Shown one piece after another: positions 1 to 12,200 of a stretch of 64,000 bases of DNA. Every line of letters begins with the position of its first letter. The first letter of the stretch is position 1. The notes beneath the pieces were generated by a model. It searched no databases, was not told the DNA's origin, and saw only the letters and a program-made list of their open reading frames with translations. A program made the translations under genes and the position numbers. Source of the stretch: Dastarcus helophoroides (taxonomy: Eukaryota > Arthropoda > Insecta > Coleoptera > Bothrideridae); contig CM053328.1 of assembly GCA_028583605.1 (NCBI GenBank), positions 17,687,982-17,751,981 on the forward strand. The letters are read 5' to 3'.

Positions 1-700
1 ACAATTAGCAATCGCAATCAGATCAGCCGGGACCTACGCATTTAGCATCATAAACCGTAAATACACTCTTCAAGCTCTGACTCGTACTCACCATTTGGCA
101 ATATCGCATAAGCGGAGCGGTCTGCCCCGGGCTAGCTTAAACGTGGTGTTCTATATTTTATTTCTCCGTATCCCGTGAAGGCCGTTAATAGACATCTCAC
201 GGCATCCACGCTAGGTGCATAATTCTGCGCGCACCAACTTATTTAAATTAATGTATGTAATATAATGGAATCAAACGTTTGCGTACTTTCTTCCAAGTCA
301 CACACAAGTATTATTAGTTAATTAGTATATTATTATTTTGTGTTTAAAAATGTGATAAATCCAAGTCTTTTACATTAAACAGAAAAGAATAGGTCGTTCA
401 TTTCACGAAGAGCGCGCGCTCTTGCGCTCTTTGAGACCAGCCACCACTGGACAGACTTTAAAATTTCTTTTTTTTTTTTTGTTAAATTTTTGACTATAGC
501 ACTAAACTAAACACTGTGGCTTACTATTAAATCCATAGAAGATTTTAAAGCAAAAAAGCAGCGACAGATGATGTCGATGCTTCTTTTGCTAATCAATTAA
601 GATTAGTACGCTTGAAAATGCCAGTTCTGCTAGCGAAATACATATCGCGTAATTATTTGTTTAATTGCCGATGTGTTAAAGGGGTAAAACCTTCTATGGA
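1..700. other. Unassigned, with a less AT-rich first 240 bases
   Basis: Bases 1-240 are clearly richer in G+C than the rest (GCCCCGGGCTAGC, CTCACGGCATCCACG), like a transposon end or an exon of an unseen gene. I find no protein match. The rest to 700 is plain AT-rich DNA. Confidence 0.3.
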
Positions 701-1640
701 CTTAAATTTTTATTTTGATCTTTATTTTTCAAAATTCAATTTTTTTTTTCAATTAAAAGATTTTTTTTAAATTTCGATTTTTAAAATTTTCGGTTATATA
801 TAAGTTACTTTTCCAAATTGCGATGTTTTTCAAACTTTCAATTTATTTTTGAAAATTTTGAGTTTCTTTCAAATTTCAACATCATTGGAAAATTTTGATT
901 TTATTAAATTGCTACCTTTTAAATTTAGATTTTTTTTGAAAATATCGACATTTTTCCAAAATTTCTTATTTTAAAAATTTTTAATCAGAAATGTGTACTT
1001 TTTAAAGAAATAGTTGATTTTTTCTTCACAATTTTAACTGACCAAAATTTCGACTTAAAATTTTCCGGCTTATTTTTGAAAATTTGACTGAAAATTCTTG
1101 AATTATTTTAAATCTCGACATTTTTCCAAACTTTTGATTATTTTTATTAAAATGTAAACTTTTTATAAATTTTTAAAGAATTTCCAAATTTAATCAATTT
1201 CCTGAAAATGTCGACTTTTTTCAGTGTTTTTTATTTATAAGTTTTTGTGAAAATTTTGGCTGGAAAATTTAGTATTTTTTCAAAATTTTTAATTTTTCCA
1301 AATTTTCGACTTTGTTCAAAATTTTCCACTTTTTTCAAAAATTCGACCCTTTTTTAAGAATTTAAAATTTTTGGAATTTTTTTTTCCTATTTATTTTCAA
1401 ATACCCATTTTTCGTTGCAAATTTGGTTTCTTCCAAAATTTCAACCGTTTTTAAAATTTCAACCTTTTATAGTTTCGGTTATATAAAAATTTCGAGTTTT
1501 CAAAATTTCGACTAATTTTTAAGATTTTTATTTTTGAATTTTTTTATTTTTGTAATATATTGGACGTTTTTCAAATTGTCAGTTTTTTTTCTCAATTTCG
1601 TCTTTTTACAAGATTTCCGCTTTTTTGAACATTGTTTAAC
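700..1640. repeat. Degenerate AT-rich array (T-rich on +)
   Basis: Loose repeats of words such as TTTTTCAAAATTTCGAC, about 20-30 bases apart, with no exact tandem unit. The open frames in it are chance. Confidence 0.75.
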
Positions 1641-1961
1641 TTTCTTCTACAATTCGCCAAGGGTACTGGCTATTTCTAATGCGAAAATGCGAATCGCCCA
1701 ACGATATCTTCAGAACAAAATACCATCACTTAATTAATATTTGCATGTTTTATTTTTCACGCATATCGACATGTTGTACCTACAAAAAGATTTATTTTTC
1801 TCTTTACAATGAAATGATTGTTATACATATGGTGTGGCAGCTGTCGCATTATCTGGCGATGTTTTGCACATTGATAAGGCGTTTCAAATCATTAAATTCT
1901 GGCCCCAGCATCTGGACTTATTTATACGAATATTGTAACAAAGAGTGGTTGTAAAATGTAT

Positions 1962-1986
1962 ATTAATAATAATAATAATAATAGTA
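1962..1986. repeat. AAT microsatellite
   Basis: About seven AAT units followed by AGTAGT, directly before the LTR fragment. Confidence 0.9.
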
Positions 1987-1987
1987 G

Positions 1988-2150
1988 TGTAAGGAACTCG
2001 CTGGAAACATTTGTTAATGAGAAGCGGCCACGAGAATGAATCTAACGGCAGACAAGCGTTCTAGATATTTCCGCAAACGATAGTCCGAACGGTATAAATA
2101 CGAGGTCGTCTTTTCCTCAAGTCAGTCAGTCGATAGCCCTTTATCAAAAC
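1988..2150 (+). repeat. LTR fragment of the same family as 61353-61661
   Basis: TGTAAGGAACTCGCTGGAAA ... CGGTATAAATACGAGGTCGT ... TCAGTCAGTC aligns with the first half of the LTR at 61 kb in the opposite orientation. The downstream half is diverged or missing. Confidence 0.65.
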
Positions 2151-2708
2151 AGACTAGATAATTTTTCATTTAAAATTTATTTCTAGAAACCTGTTTAAGA
2201 TACATATTTCCAAAACAAGTTTTTAAAAACAACAAAACATTTACAAAAAATAACTATAACTTTTGCTTACAATATGTTTATGTGAACAGAAAAAAAAAAT
2301 GTGTTTTTAGAAAGAAAAGTGCTCCTAAAAGCATGACTTTTAAATATAATGTTAAAAAACAATTACCACTGGTAAATTTTATTTCTGAGTGCAATTTGTT
2401 AAGGTTGACACTTCTAGGTTACACATTTTGAAATTTCATATAAAGAGATAGAAAAACTACTTTTTTGGGAAATTAAGGCATTAAATAAAACTATAAATTT
2501 CAAAAGTAAATTAATCCATTTTATGCCTTTCACAGGCAAAGTTATAATCTTCCAAGGTTACCATCACTTAAGGCCAATCTTCCTATTGAACACATTTTGT
2601 AAGCATTATTGCTAAATATAAATATCTATTTACATGACTCAAGCACCATCACGAGAACCAAAGTATATATTTGAAACTTAAAAATTATGTATTATATTTT
2701 CAGTCAAA
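2151..2708 (-). other. Possible TOR 3' UTR
   Basis: Directly follows the TOR stop. A minus-strand AATAAA lies near 2380. No other gene or repeat recognised. Confidence 0.35.
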
Positions 2709-3242
2709 TCACCAAAATGGGCACCATCCGATGTAGCATTGACATAAATTCTCGTTGCTGGTCGCCTGTTGCACCAACAATTCAACTTGTTTTTCCACCG
2801 TTAAGATCTCGTCCGGTCCAAAATCTTTTCCGGTCAATTTGTCTTTGACTCTGGTGGTGATAGTTAAAGCTTTTTTATTGACTGCCTCTGGCTGGGAAGT
2901 TCCTCCAGCAAATTCGGGAGAACTTGCGCCCTTTTTCGACAAATTAACACTTAAAGCTTCCATCAAGTCTTGCTCTTGAAGCGAATTAGTAGACAGTGAG
3001 CTAGGATCATTAGACTTGTATTTGACGTTTGAGTCCATAAGACGCCAATTTAGTAAAGGATCATAGACGAATGCCTCTAAAACAGCCATAAGACTGTCCT
3101 TGTTCCGTCTTAAGACAGACATAACGGACTCGCAAGTGCGACGATAGGTACCTTCGATTCCTGTTACTTCCATCGCGTTTATCAGCATCCTCGTGAGTCT
3201 GAAGGGAATTTTTTCGGGGAATTTTTCTCTTGTCATCGCAAC
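2709..3242 (-). CDS. Tor: TOR exon 11 (kinase C-lobe, FATC, stop)
   Basis: Residues about 2240-2416: [38 protein letters not shown], a variable linker, [11 protein letters not shown] and the FATC end [19 protein letters not shown], followed by TGA at 2709-2711. The acceptor is TTTGCAG at 3243. An open frame on the opposite strand (2755-2979) is a shadow. Confidence 0.96.
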   Translation of the reverse strand, partial: VAMTREKFPEKIPFRLTRMLINAMEVTGIEGTYRRTCESVMSVLRRNKDSLMAVLEAFVYDPLLNWRLMDSNVKYKSNDPSSLSTNSLQEQDLMEALSVNLSKKGASSPEFAGGTSQPEAVNKKALTITTRVKDKLTGKDFGPDEILTVEKQVELLVQQATSNENLCQCYIGWCPFW

Positions 3243-6200
3243 CTGCAAATATATTAATATAGATATTACAACAAACTGTGTAGTTATTCTCTGCATCTTC
3301 TTTGCGAAATTTCGTTAATTCCATTCCTGTTGAGTGGCATTTTCTTCGCCAGTTGCTTCTTCCACGTCTAAATTTCAGTTACCTTTTTTCGTCAAGGAAT
3401 GTCAATCTTTTATATATTGCCCTCAACAGCGATTGCGTTAGATCTTAGTTTGTCAATCGCTGTTGCTGACTTAACACTCACTAAAAAACACTTACAAACT
3501 ATTGCTAAAATTTTGTAGAGAGAATAATTTAAATCATTTCCATTTCTGACGAAGGGCAGAGAGGTGAACTGTCCGAAACGTTAAATTTAATTATTATTTA
3601 CATTTATCGTTAATTTTTACAATGGTTTTTAAGTGTTTTCTAGTGAGTGTTAAGTCACAAACAGCGATTGACAAACTAAGATCGCTGTTTAGGGCAATCT
3701 ATAAAAGATTGCCATTCCTTATCGAAAAAAGGTAACTGAAAATTTAGACGTGTGGAAGAAGTAACTGGCGAAGAAAATGCCACTCAACAGGAATGAGATG
3801 AAACTGTGCAGTGTTTACTTTTTAGAATGTACTTTTATTTGTAATAAACTTTAGGGTTGCTAAATGATTAACACGGTGACTTTCACCATGGCATTAAAAA
3901 ATTTGGTCCTACCGGCGGACCCGGGTCCAATAAGTGCGGGGCCCGATTATATTTTTTTGCGGGTCGTCTATTTTTTTTTAGTTTTTGTTTTTGGTGAGCA
4001 GCTAGCAGAAATAAAATGTTTGTGCTATTATCGAGTTTATATGTAAAACAAAACAAACTCTTTCAATTTAACCAACCATGAAATTGAATAAACTGATTGT
4101 AACTTTGTTAGTTGTTTACATAAAGTTTTATTTCTGTTGATTATTTTTTTAAATAGTATTTCAGATCGTTTTGCTTTATTACCTTTTACACGTAATATTA
4201 AGGAATATATCCTAGTTAGCCATAGGCGTAGCTAGAGTAGGGCTAGTTCATGCAGCAAACCGAAAATTTATGTATTTAACTGGGGGACCAAAAATTTTCT
4301 GTCCAGCTTCAAAATTCATTCTTTCCTTGAAATATTTTTTCGAAATTTTGACTTTTTTCTCACATTTCATTTTTTTTTACAAAGTTTTTAATTTTTTTGA
4401 AATTTTGCATTTATTCATAAAATTCCACTTTTTCTATTAAACATGACTTTATCAAAACTTCGAATTTTTATTTAAAAGTTCGTCGTTTTTTTTCCCAAAC
4501 TTCGCCATTTCTGGAAATTAGCCTTTTTCTGAAAATTTCGATTTGTTTTAATTCTGGAAATTTCACCTTGTTTGTTAAAATTTGCCTTTTCCTCGAAATT
4601 TGGTCAATCTTCTGATAAAAAAGTATATTTTTTTGAAATTTAAAATTTTTGTAAGAAAATTACGAAAATATTTTCTGCAAGTTTCAATTTGTTGGCCAAA
4701 ATTTCGACGTGTATCACAATATTGGATATTCTCTCACGCCACCTGAGGCAAGGCATCTCTTCCTCAGAGTTGAGCTGTCAAGAGAAAATAAATATTCACC
4801 CAGGAAACTTCGTTTATTTTTCTTAAAATTCGCTTTTCTTCTTAATTTCTGACTCTTTCTGGAACATTTCAAATTTTCACTAAAAGATTAAACGCTTTTT
4901 CTTAAACTTTAGATTTTTTTGCAAAATTTCGATCATTTTCTCCTAATTTCGTCTTTTTCTCAGTTTAGATTATTTTTTCAAAATTCCGACTTTTTTCTTA
5001 AAATTTGACTTTCTCTGGAACATTTTGATTTTTTTGTCTTTTTGGAAGTTTTCTTGAAATTTCGTTTTTTTTTCAAATTTCGATAATTTTCCAAACAGTT
5101 AGCTATTTTTAGAATTTAGAATCTGATTTTTTAGAAATTTCGACTGGTTTCTTTTTCCTAAAATTTGCCTTTTCCTCGGAATGCGACTTTTTTGGAATTT
5201 TTATTTTATTCTCAAAATTCTACTTTTTTGAACTTCCTGTTTCAAAATTCGTTTATTTATTTCGAAATTCAGCTATTTTTCTTAATATTTGTCTTTTTCA
5301 ACAAATTTCCACTTTTATCTCAACTTTATGGTTCTGAAAATGTTTTTTCTATAAATTAGATGAGATTAACGGACCAATGCATACCCTAAATCTCTGGATA
5401 TAGAAACCTAAACTTGGTTAGTCAACTTAATTAATGGATGCACCGGGAAATGGGCAACGCTTAACATGAAAAGTTTTTTTTTTCAGAAAATCAGAACTCG
5501 AGGAAGTAAAATTTTAACATTTTTTAGAAAAACAGTTTTTAATTCCAAGCGGACGAAGCTGCGGGTAGAAGCTAGTATTATAAAAAAACACAATAAAAAA
5601 TCTCATCAATCAATGCGAATTTGAAATATATTTTTAATTATTTGAATAATTTGTAATGTATCCTTTATTGTCAAAAGCAATTTGCTTCAAATTTCGAAAA
5701 TTGACTTTTTAATAATTGCGTGGCCCCTTCAAGTGCAGGGCCCCATTGGGCCCAATCGCTTCAATCACCTCAAATTAAGGCCTACCTACCGGCGAAACCT
5801 GTTTGTATATTTAAAATGCAGTATTAAGTTGTTTCTAATGCAATTCTAAACTTTTTGTTAGAAATTAGCAAGTTTTTATTAAAAAAATTCGTGAGAAGTT
5901 TTATCTGCTTCAAATCGCAGCAAGCATTTTTTGTGTAGAAAATAAGCCTACTATTCGCATTATAATAATATTTATACACACTTATTATTACATGCTAGTT
6001 TATTTAGCATGACTGCTTATATTATCATATAAATAGTAATGTTTATTATTCCAAACTTTACAGTGATATGGAGCCACGAGTAATTAACAATTTTACAGGT
6101 TAAACATGGTTTCTGCCACTTTTTTATGAAATACATGTAACAACAGCCTCACAAGGCTCTAACCAGCCAAGTAACCCGAGATGCCAATGGTTTTCACACA

Positions 6201-9200
6201 GATCAAAATTTTTGCAGTCACTGTGTTAAGGAAAGCTTGCTTGTTAAAATTCAGTGCTTGAATTTGTACTTACTTCAAAGCAATCTCCGAAATCTATGTG
6301 TAGTATTTTGCCACTGAGCCTGTCCAACATGAGATTAGAAGGATGTCTATCGCCTAATCCCAAGATATAACCGACCATAGACATCACAGCCAGGGAACGA
6401 GTGTAATTCGTCCGACGATCGAACCAGACCTCCGAGGACGGACTTTTCAACCAAAGCAATTTGGCCAAGTCGTCACCGTTCGTGTGTTCGAGAGCGTGCT
6501 CGAACACCTCGACCTTTTGCATCACGGTCAAGTGATCGTAATCGGGGGCCATTCTGAGCATTATCCTGTGTTCTATGTTAAGTAAAATCTTTTTCTTCTC
6601 CCTATAATCCCTGATGAGTGTGTGCAACGTGTCACAGTGCGGCACCCAGCCTATTAGACCGGAATTCGTACTCAACGGTATGACAGCGTAACGCTGAATC
6701 GTCAAGTTACGACGGAAAGTGTCGGGGTCTTTCAGTAGAAGCGTATTGACTAGACCAAAAAGCTGCATTACTCTTTCGTCTTGTCGAAGATCCTCGTGAC
6801 CTTTCAACAGGAACATGTAGTCTTTTCCGTTACTTCCTCGTATTTGCAGCTTTCTAGGTCGCTGTTTCGATGTAATGACCTCCAATGATCTGTGAATGTA
6901 AGCTATTCGTATTATAGGTTGACCAGGGGAATAGCTGCCAGGAACGGCCAACTCCAAATCTTGACAGACCAAAAGGTTGGGAGATACGTATTGCAATTCT
7001 AAATTAGTCAATTGGGGTAGTTGACGACTTATGCGTCTGAACACGTGATAGTACAAGTCCCAGGCTTGATTTAAATCCCGCACTGCTCCTGTCGCCTGAA
7101 AACATGATTTATTATTAATAGGGAACGAACGTTTTTAATTTTGTATACCTTATATTTCTGACACCATTCGTGAGCTTCTTGCAGGTCCCTACCATAAGCC
7201 TGATTAAAACTCGTTTCTTTTAAAGTCTGAGGTCCCCGTTCCATCATTGTGTGCAACGGCTCCAAAATTCTCAACATACCTTTTACGTTGCGTTCCCCAA
7301 AGTATAATCTAATATAAAAAAATCGTAAAAATCGGGAATTAGAATAAAAAATGTCTATTTGTCGACCCTCACTATTGGAATGTCAACATAGCATTATTTT
7401 TCAGCAATTTCTAATAGTTTTTGGTATGATAATAATTTTTCAAACGTAGAATACAATGTTGAGGTTAAATTCTTTGTTGTAGAAAATGGTTGCATTTTCA
7501 AAAAAGCGATTATATTTATTATTAATATTTTTAATTTCGAACATTCGAAAAATTTACTGGTGATATCGTTTCATTTCGAAGACACCACAGAAAAAACAAC
7601 AGTCTTTAACAGATTGCGACGTCGAAGACATCGATTTCTGTACAACTTGTAAGAAAATTATGTCAAAAAATACCATCCATTGCAACATGTATGACCGAGC
7701 TATTTACTTGGCATGACCGAAAGTTACTGGACTTCTAACATTGCGTTTCGAATTATTTCCATTGCCATTTCTCTCCCCAGCTCACTTTGTTTCTCTTTAA
7801 CAATAAATCTTCTGTCATTTTGAATCAAAAATAAAAAGTCTTTCTACCATATTTTTCCATTTTTAATCGATTTAGAAAGTGGTCCGTAATTCCCTGAGAT
7901 TTTTCAAAATCAAAAAATTGCATTTTTGCGCCAGCTAGTAAAAATGCTACAATTAATACAATTTGACCAAACTGCTGCGACCCAGAGAGAGGTTGTACTA
8001 CAAATTTAAGCTTTGAAATTTTTAGAAAAAAATATTTTTTGCGAGTTTTAGCCAAAATAAAAAGGCTTGTCCACAATAACCCAGTCTTCCCTATATAAAA
8101 CTCTAGGATTTTGATTTTATTTCTCCAATCTTGAAAGTTTCAATTTTTTCTTGAAATTTGATGTTTATGAAAAATGTATAAAATCGAAATTTCGAAATTT
8201 CCTAGAAACTATAAGATTAAACTTAATTTCCGGTAAAACCCTTTTCCAAAACAAAAAAAAATAAATAATATAATTTTGAAAAATTTCAAATTTAGCATAC
8301 TTAGGTATTTTTAAATAATGTTCAACTAAATTTAGTTTTCATGTATTATAGATTTATGTAGATTTGGAAAAATCCAACAAAGCGTCCGTAAGAAAGTAAT
8401 AAGTTTATTGGGGTAGAAATGCTCAGTAAAAAAAAGTCATAAAAAGTAACATTTTCAAATTCTCCATAAGAAAGTGCTCTAATTTTAATTCATTAAAAAC
8501 CGCTGCTATTAATAATATTTCCGAGAAATTTTTAGGCTTCGAATCTTAAAAGAAAAAACAGAAATTTTTAGGCGTCGAATCTTAAAAGAAAAAAAGCAAC
8601 AGTTACAACCTGAATCTAGTGAAGAGGTGGCCAAAATCGGTCCGCTATTTCGGCTAAATTTTTAGAAAATAAACGAATTTTGAGAAAAATTAGATCAAAT
8701 GGCATTAATTTTCACTTTTTTATTTAAATTCTGACCTACTCTCAAGTCTAAAAAAATAATTCCTAAGAAATCTTTACCCCTACATTTTTACCCATAAAGT
8801 TTCGGCTTAAATTCGGCAAAAATTGGAAAATATCGAAATCTCGAGAGCCAGAAAATTCTGAATTTTGAGACAAAAGTCAATATTTTTAGAAAAAATAAAT
8901 TGCGAAGAAAGAATGGAAGAAAAAACGACACACATTCTAAAAAAGGTAATTTTGAGAAAAAATTTTGGGGGAAAAAATTTGAATTTTCCAATAGAAAGTC
9001 AGTTTTTGAGAAGAAAAGCCGAATTTGGGACTAAAGTTGAAATTTTGAAGAAAAGGATTAATTCTGAAAATGAATTGAAATTTCGAGAAAATGTCTAATT
9101 TAAAAGACAATAAAATTCAGAACAAAATAACTTATTTTCAAATAAAACGAACTTTAAAAATGACGAATAAGAAAAAAAAATTGAAGTTTTAATTAAAAGA

Positions 9201-12200
9201 CGAATCTCGACCAAAAAGTCGAAATTTGCAAAAATAAAAAAAAGATTAAATTTCGGAATAAATTTTGGGATACATTTCTACTTTACTTTATAAAATTTCG
9301 ACATGATTTAGAGAAAAAAATAATAGCGAAACTTCAAGAAAAGAAAATTTTCGAGGTTAAAATCAAGAAGCATAAAATGCCAAATGTTACCATAAAAGTC
9401 GACATTACCAGAAAAAGCCAAGCTTGGAGAAATATTAAGAAAGAAATATAAATTCTAAAAAAAGTCCAACGAATTTTTCCAATATAAAGACCAATTTCGA
9501 GAAAAAAGTCGAATTTTGGGAAGAAGTCGAAATTTTGAAAAAAAAAGACGCATTTTGAGACTAAATTGAAAAATCAAGAATTCTAGAAAGAGCAATTTAA
9601 AAACAGGCGAATTTAGAAAAATATTTCTAAATTTTTATAAAAAGACCAGACTCTAAAAATATATAGAAGAAACCATTCAGCAAACGTGAAATTTTTAGAA
9701 AAAATTTTAGTAAGTAGAATTTTGAAAATAAACTCGAATTAAAAAAAAATAAACATTGAGAACAAAAGTCGAAATTTTGAATACAGAAAAACAAATTTTA
9801 AGGAAGAAACTGAAATTTGCGGAAACGCAAAAGGTCACAGGTTGAGAGAAAAATCGAAATTTCGGTAGACATTTTTAACCTTTCCAAAAAAATTGGATCT
9901 AATTTCAAAAAGAAAGTCGAAATTTTGAAAAAAGTCGAATTTCGAATCGAAATTTCAAGAAACAGCTGATTTTGAGATAAAAGATAACGTTCCTAATAAT
10001 AAAAAACTTTCTTAAAAATGACGAAGAAAAAAGAGAAATTTTACTACAGTCGAAATAACAAATCAAGGATCAAAGTTTTGAGGAAAAAATGGAGAAAAAC
10101 TCTTAATTTCCAGAAAAAAAAACGAACTTTAAAAAATGTCTCATATCCCCACAGAAAATAAAATTTTGAGAAAAAAGCCCGAATTTTGGGAATAGAGTTC
10201 AAGTTCACAAAAGAACATTGAAAAGAAAACTAAATTTCGATAAAAGATTAATTTCGAGGCAAAACTCGAAATTTACAAAAACACAAAAGGTTAAATTTTG
10301 GGAAAAAAAATTGCAATTTTGGGAGAAATTTTTACCCTTCCCTAAAAATTGGATTTAATTGCGAGGAAAAAAAATGTTTTTGAGTAAAAAACATATTTTA
10401 AGGAAAACATCGAAATTTCCAGAAACAGTCAAGTTGAGATAAAAATCTGCATTTCCAGAAGAAACCAAAGTTTGAGAAGAAAAAAAGACGAATTCGAAAC
10501 AAGTCAAATTTGTTAGTGCAAGGTCAACTATTTTGAATAATATCTGGGTCGGATTCTCCATTAAAAAATCAATTTGTAAGAAAAAAAATCAAATTTGGGA
10601 ATAAAGTAGAAATTTTGAGAAAAGGAAGATTGTCAAGAATGCATGGAAATCCCAAAAAAAGACCAAGTCGATTTTTGAAAAAGAAAACCTCTAAATTTCC
10701 ATAAAGACAGAACTTATAGAAAGACGAAATTTTTCGGAGAAACTAAATTTCAATCCACTCGCAAAGGGCAACCCCATTATGTCTTCAAAGCACCGGAAGT
10801 AGAATGCGGAAAAAAGGATAAATGTTTTCCTTGAAATTTGTTTTTTCTCAAAATTTCGACTTTTTCCCCTCAAAATTACATCCAATTTTTAAGAAAGATT
10901 AAAAATTTCTCCCAATATTGGAGATAAAACCGTACATTAAAAAGATGAATTTAGAAAAAGAAGTGGACATTCAAAAAAAGACTTCGAGAAAAAAGTTATT
11001 TGCAGAAATATCAATTTTGCTACAATTTCGGAAGAAAAACAAAATTTAAAAAACAAAACGAAATTATAAGAAACTGGGATTTAATAAAGTCAATTTTCAG
11101 AAATGAGCGAATTTCTAGAAAAATGAACTCTGAAAAAAAAAACGAATTTTGAAAGTCGAAACTTTAGCAATCAAAATTTCGAGAAAAATTCGAAATTTAG
11201 AAATAGTTTGACAGAAAGTATGATTCTGAAAAAAGCATTTCAAAAAGAAAGATCGACGTTTGAGAATAAATTTACGATTTCGAAAAAAAGTTGAAATTTC
11301 AAAGAGGATGATTTCTGATATAAAAATCGCTATTTTTAGAACACCTTTTATTTTACTAACGATTTTTGATCCGGACCGTGTCCTTATACGAACATTTTTT
11401 TTTTTTGGTTCTTTGACGAAAAAGTTACCCACTCCTGCTCTAGTGTCCGTCGTAAAGATGTTTTTTTTTTCAACTATATGTAACGTAGAAATTTGACATA
11501 GTGTTAGATCCTGCTAACATGCACACACATACAGGGTGATTCACCTAACCGTATTTTTTTCATACAGATCTTGTTATTGTATGTAAAGGAATGAAAGATT
11601 TCAAATATTGGTTTTTAGCTAGTCTGCATTTAGAAGTTATCTTAACATTTTTTGTAATTTTGGTCTTGGAACTCAAAATAAATGATGAGAACTAAACAAG
11701 ACTGATTTGAAGTTTTTAACATTTTCTTTAACAGTAAATAAAGAGCCATTAGATGACCAGTATTAAGTCTTCTAATTTAAAAAATATTAAGTTTGGCACT
11801 TTTGGATAATTACTACAAATAAACATACATAGGAGATAACTTGACTTTTTTTGATTGCATAAATTTCGTTTAATTTGAAAGAGTTTATTTTCAATATAAG
11901 CATATTTTATTTAAATTTGCCTCAAATTTTTTACAAATCCTCACAAAATAGTCAACTTCTGTAAGATAAAGCCACTTTGGCGGTCAAGGTGTAATAACAC
12001 TTAAGAGGTCAACCCATGAGCCTAACTTACTCTTCCAGATTTCTTAATGTTTTTGCAAATAATCAACTACATATTTACTTTAGATTTCTTTTTTTAATAT
12101 TGTTTGACACTAAAATAAGCAACTTTTCCATAATTTAACCAACATCGCTTCCCTTTAAATAATCGTGATCTCAATGGCGAGGGTCGCAAAATGGACACCA

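Noticed and set aside
2755..2979. Plus-strand open frame of 74 residues
   Set aside because: Antisense of TOR exon 11.
3546..3610. A complete, active hammerhead ribozyme
   Set aside because: Only the core and stem II are convincing; the flanking bases do not give a believable stem I, so I report a hammerhead-like motif and not a ribozyme.
11115..11496. Open frames on both strands (105 and 78 residues)
   Set aside because: They lie in a degenerate AT-rich array and are Phe/Lys-rich low complexity with no family match.
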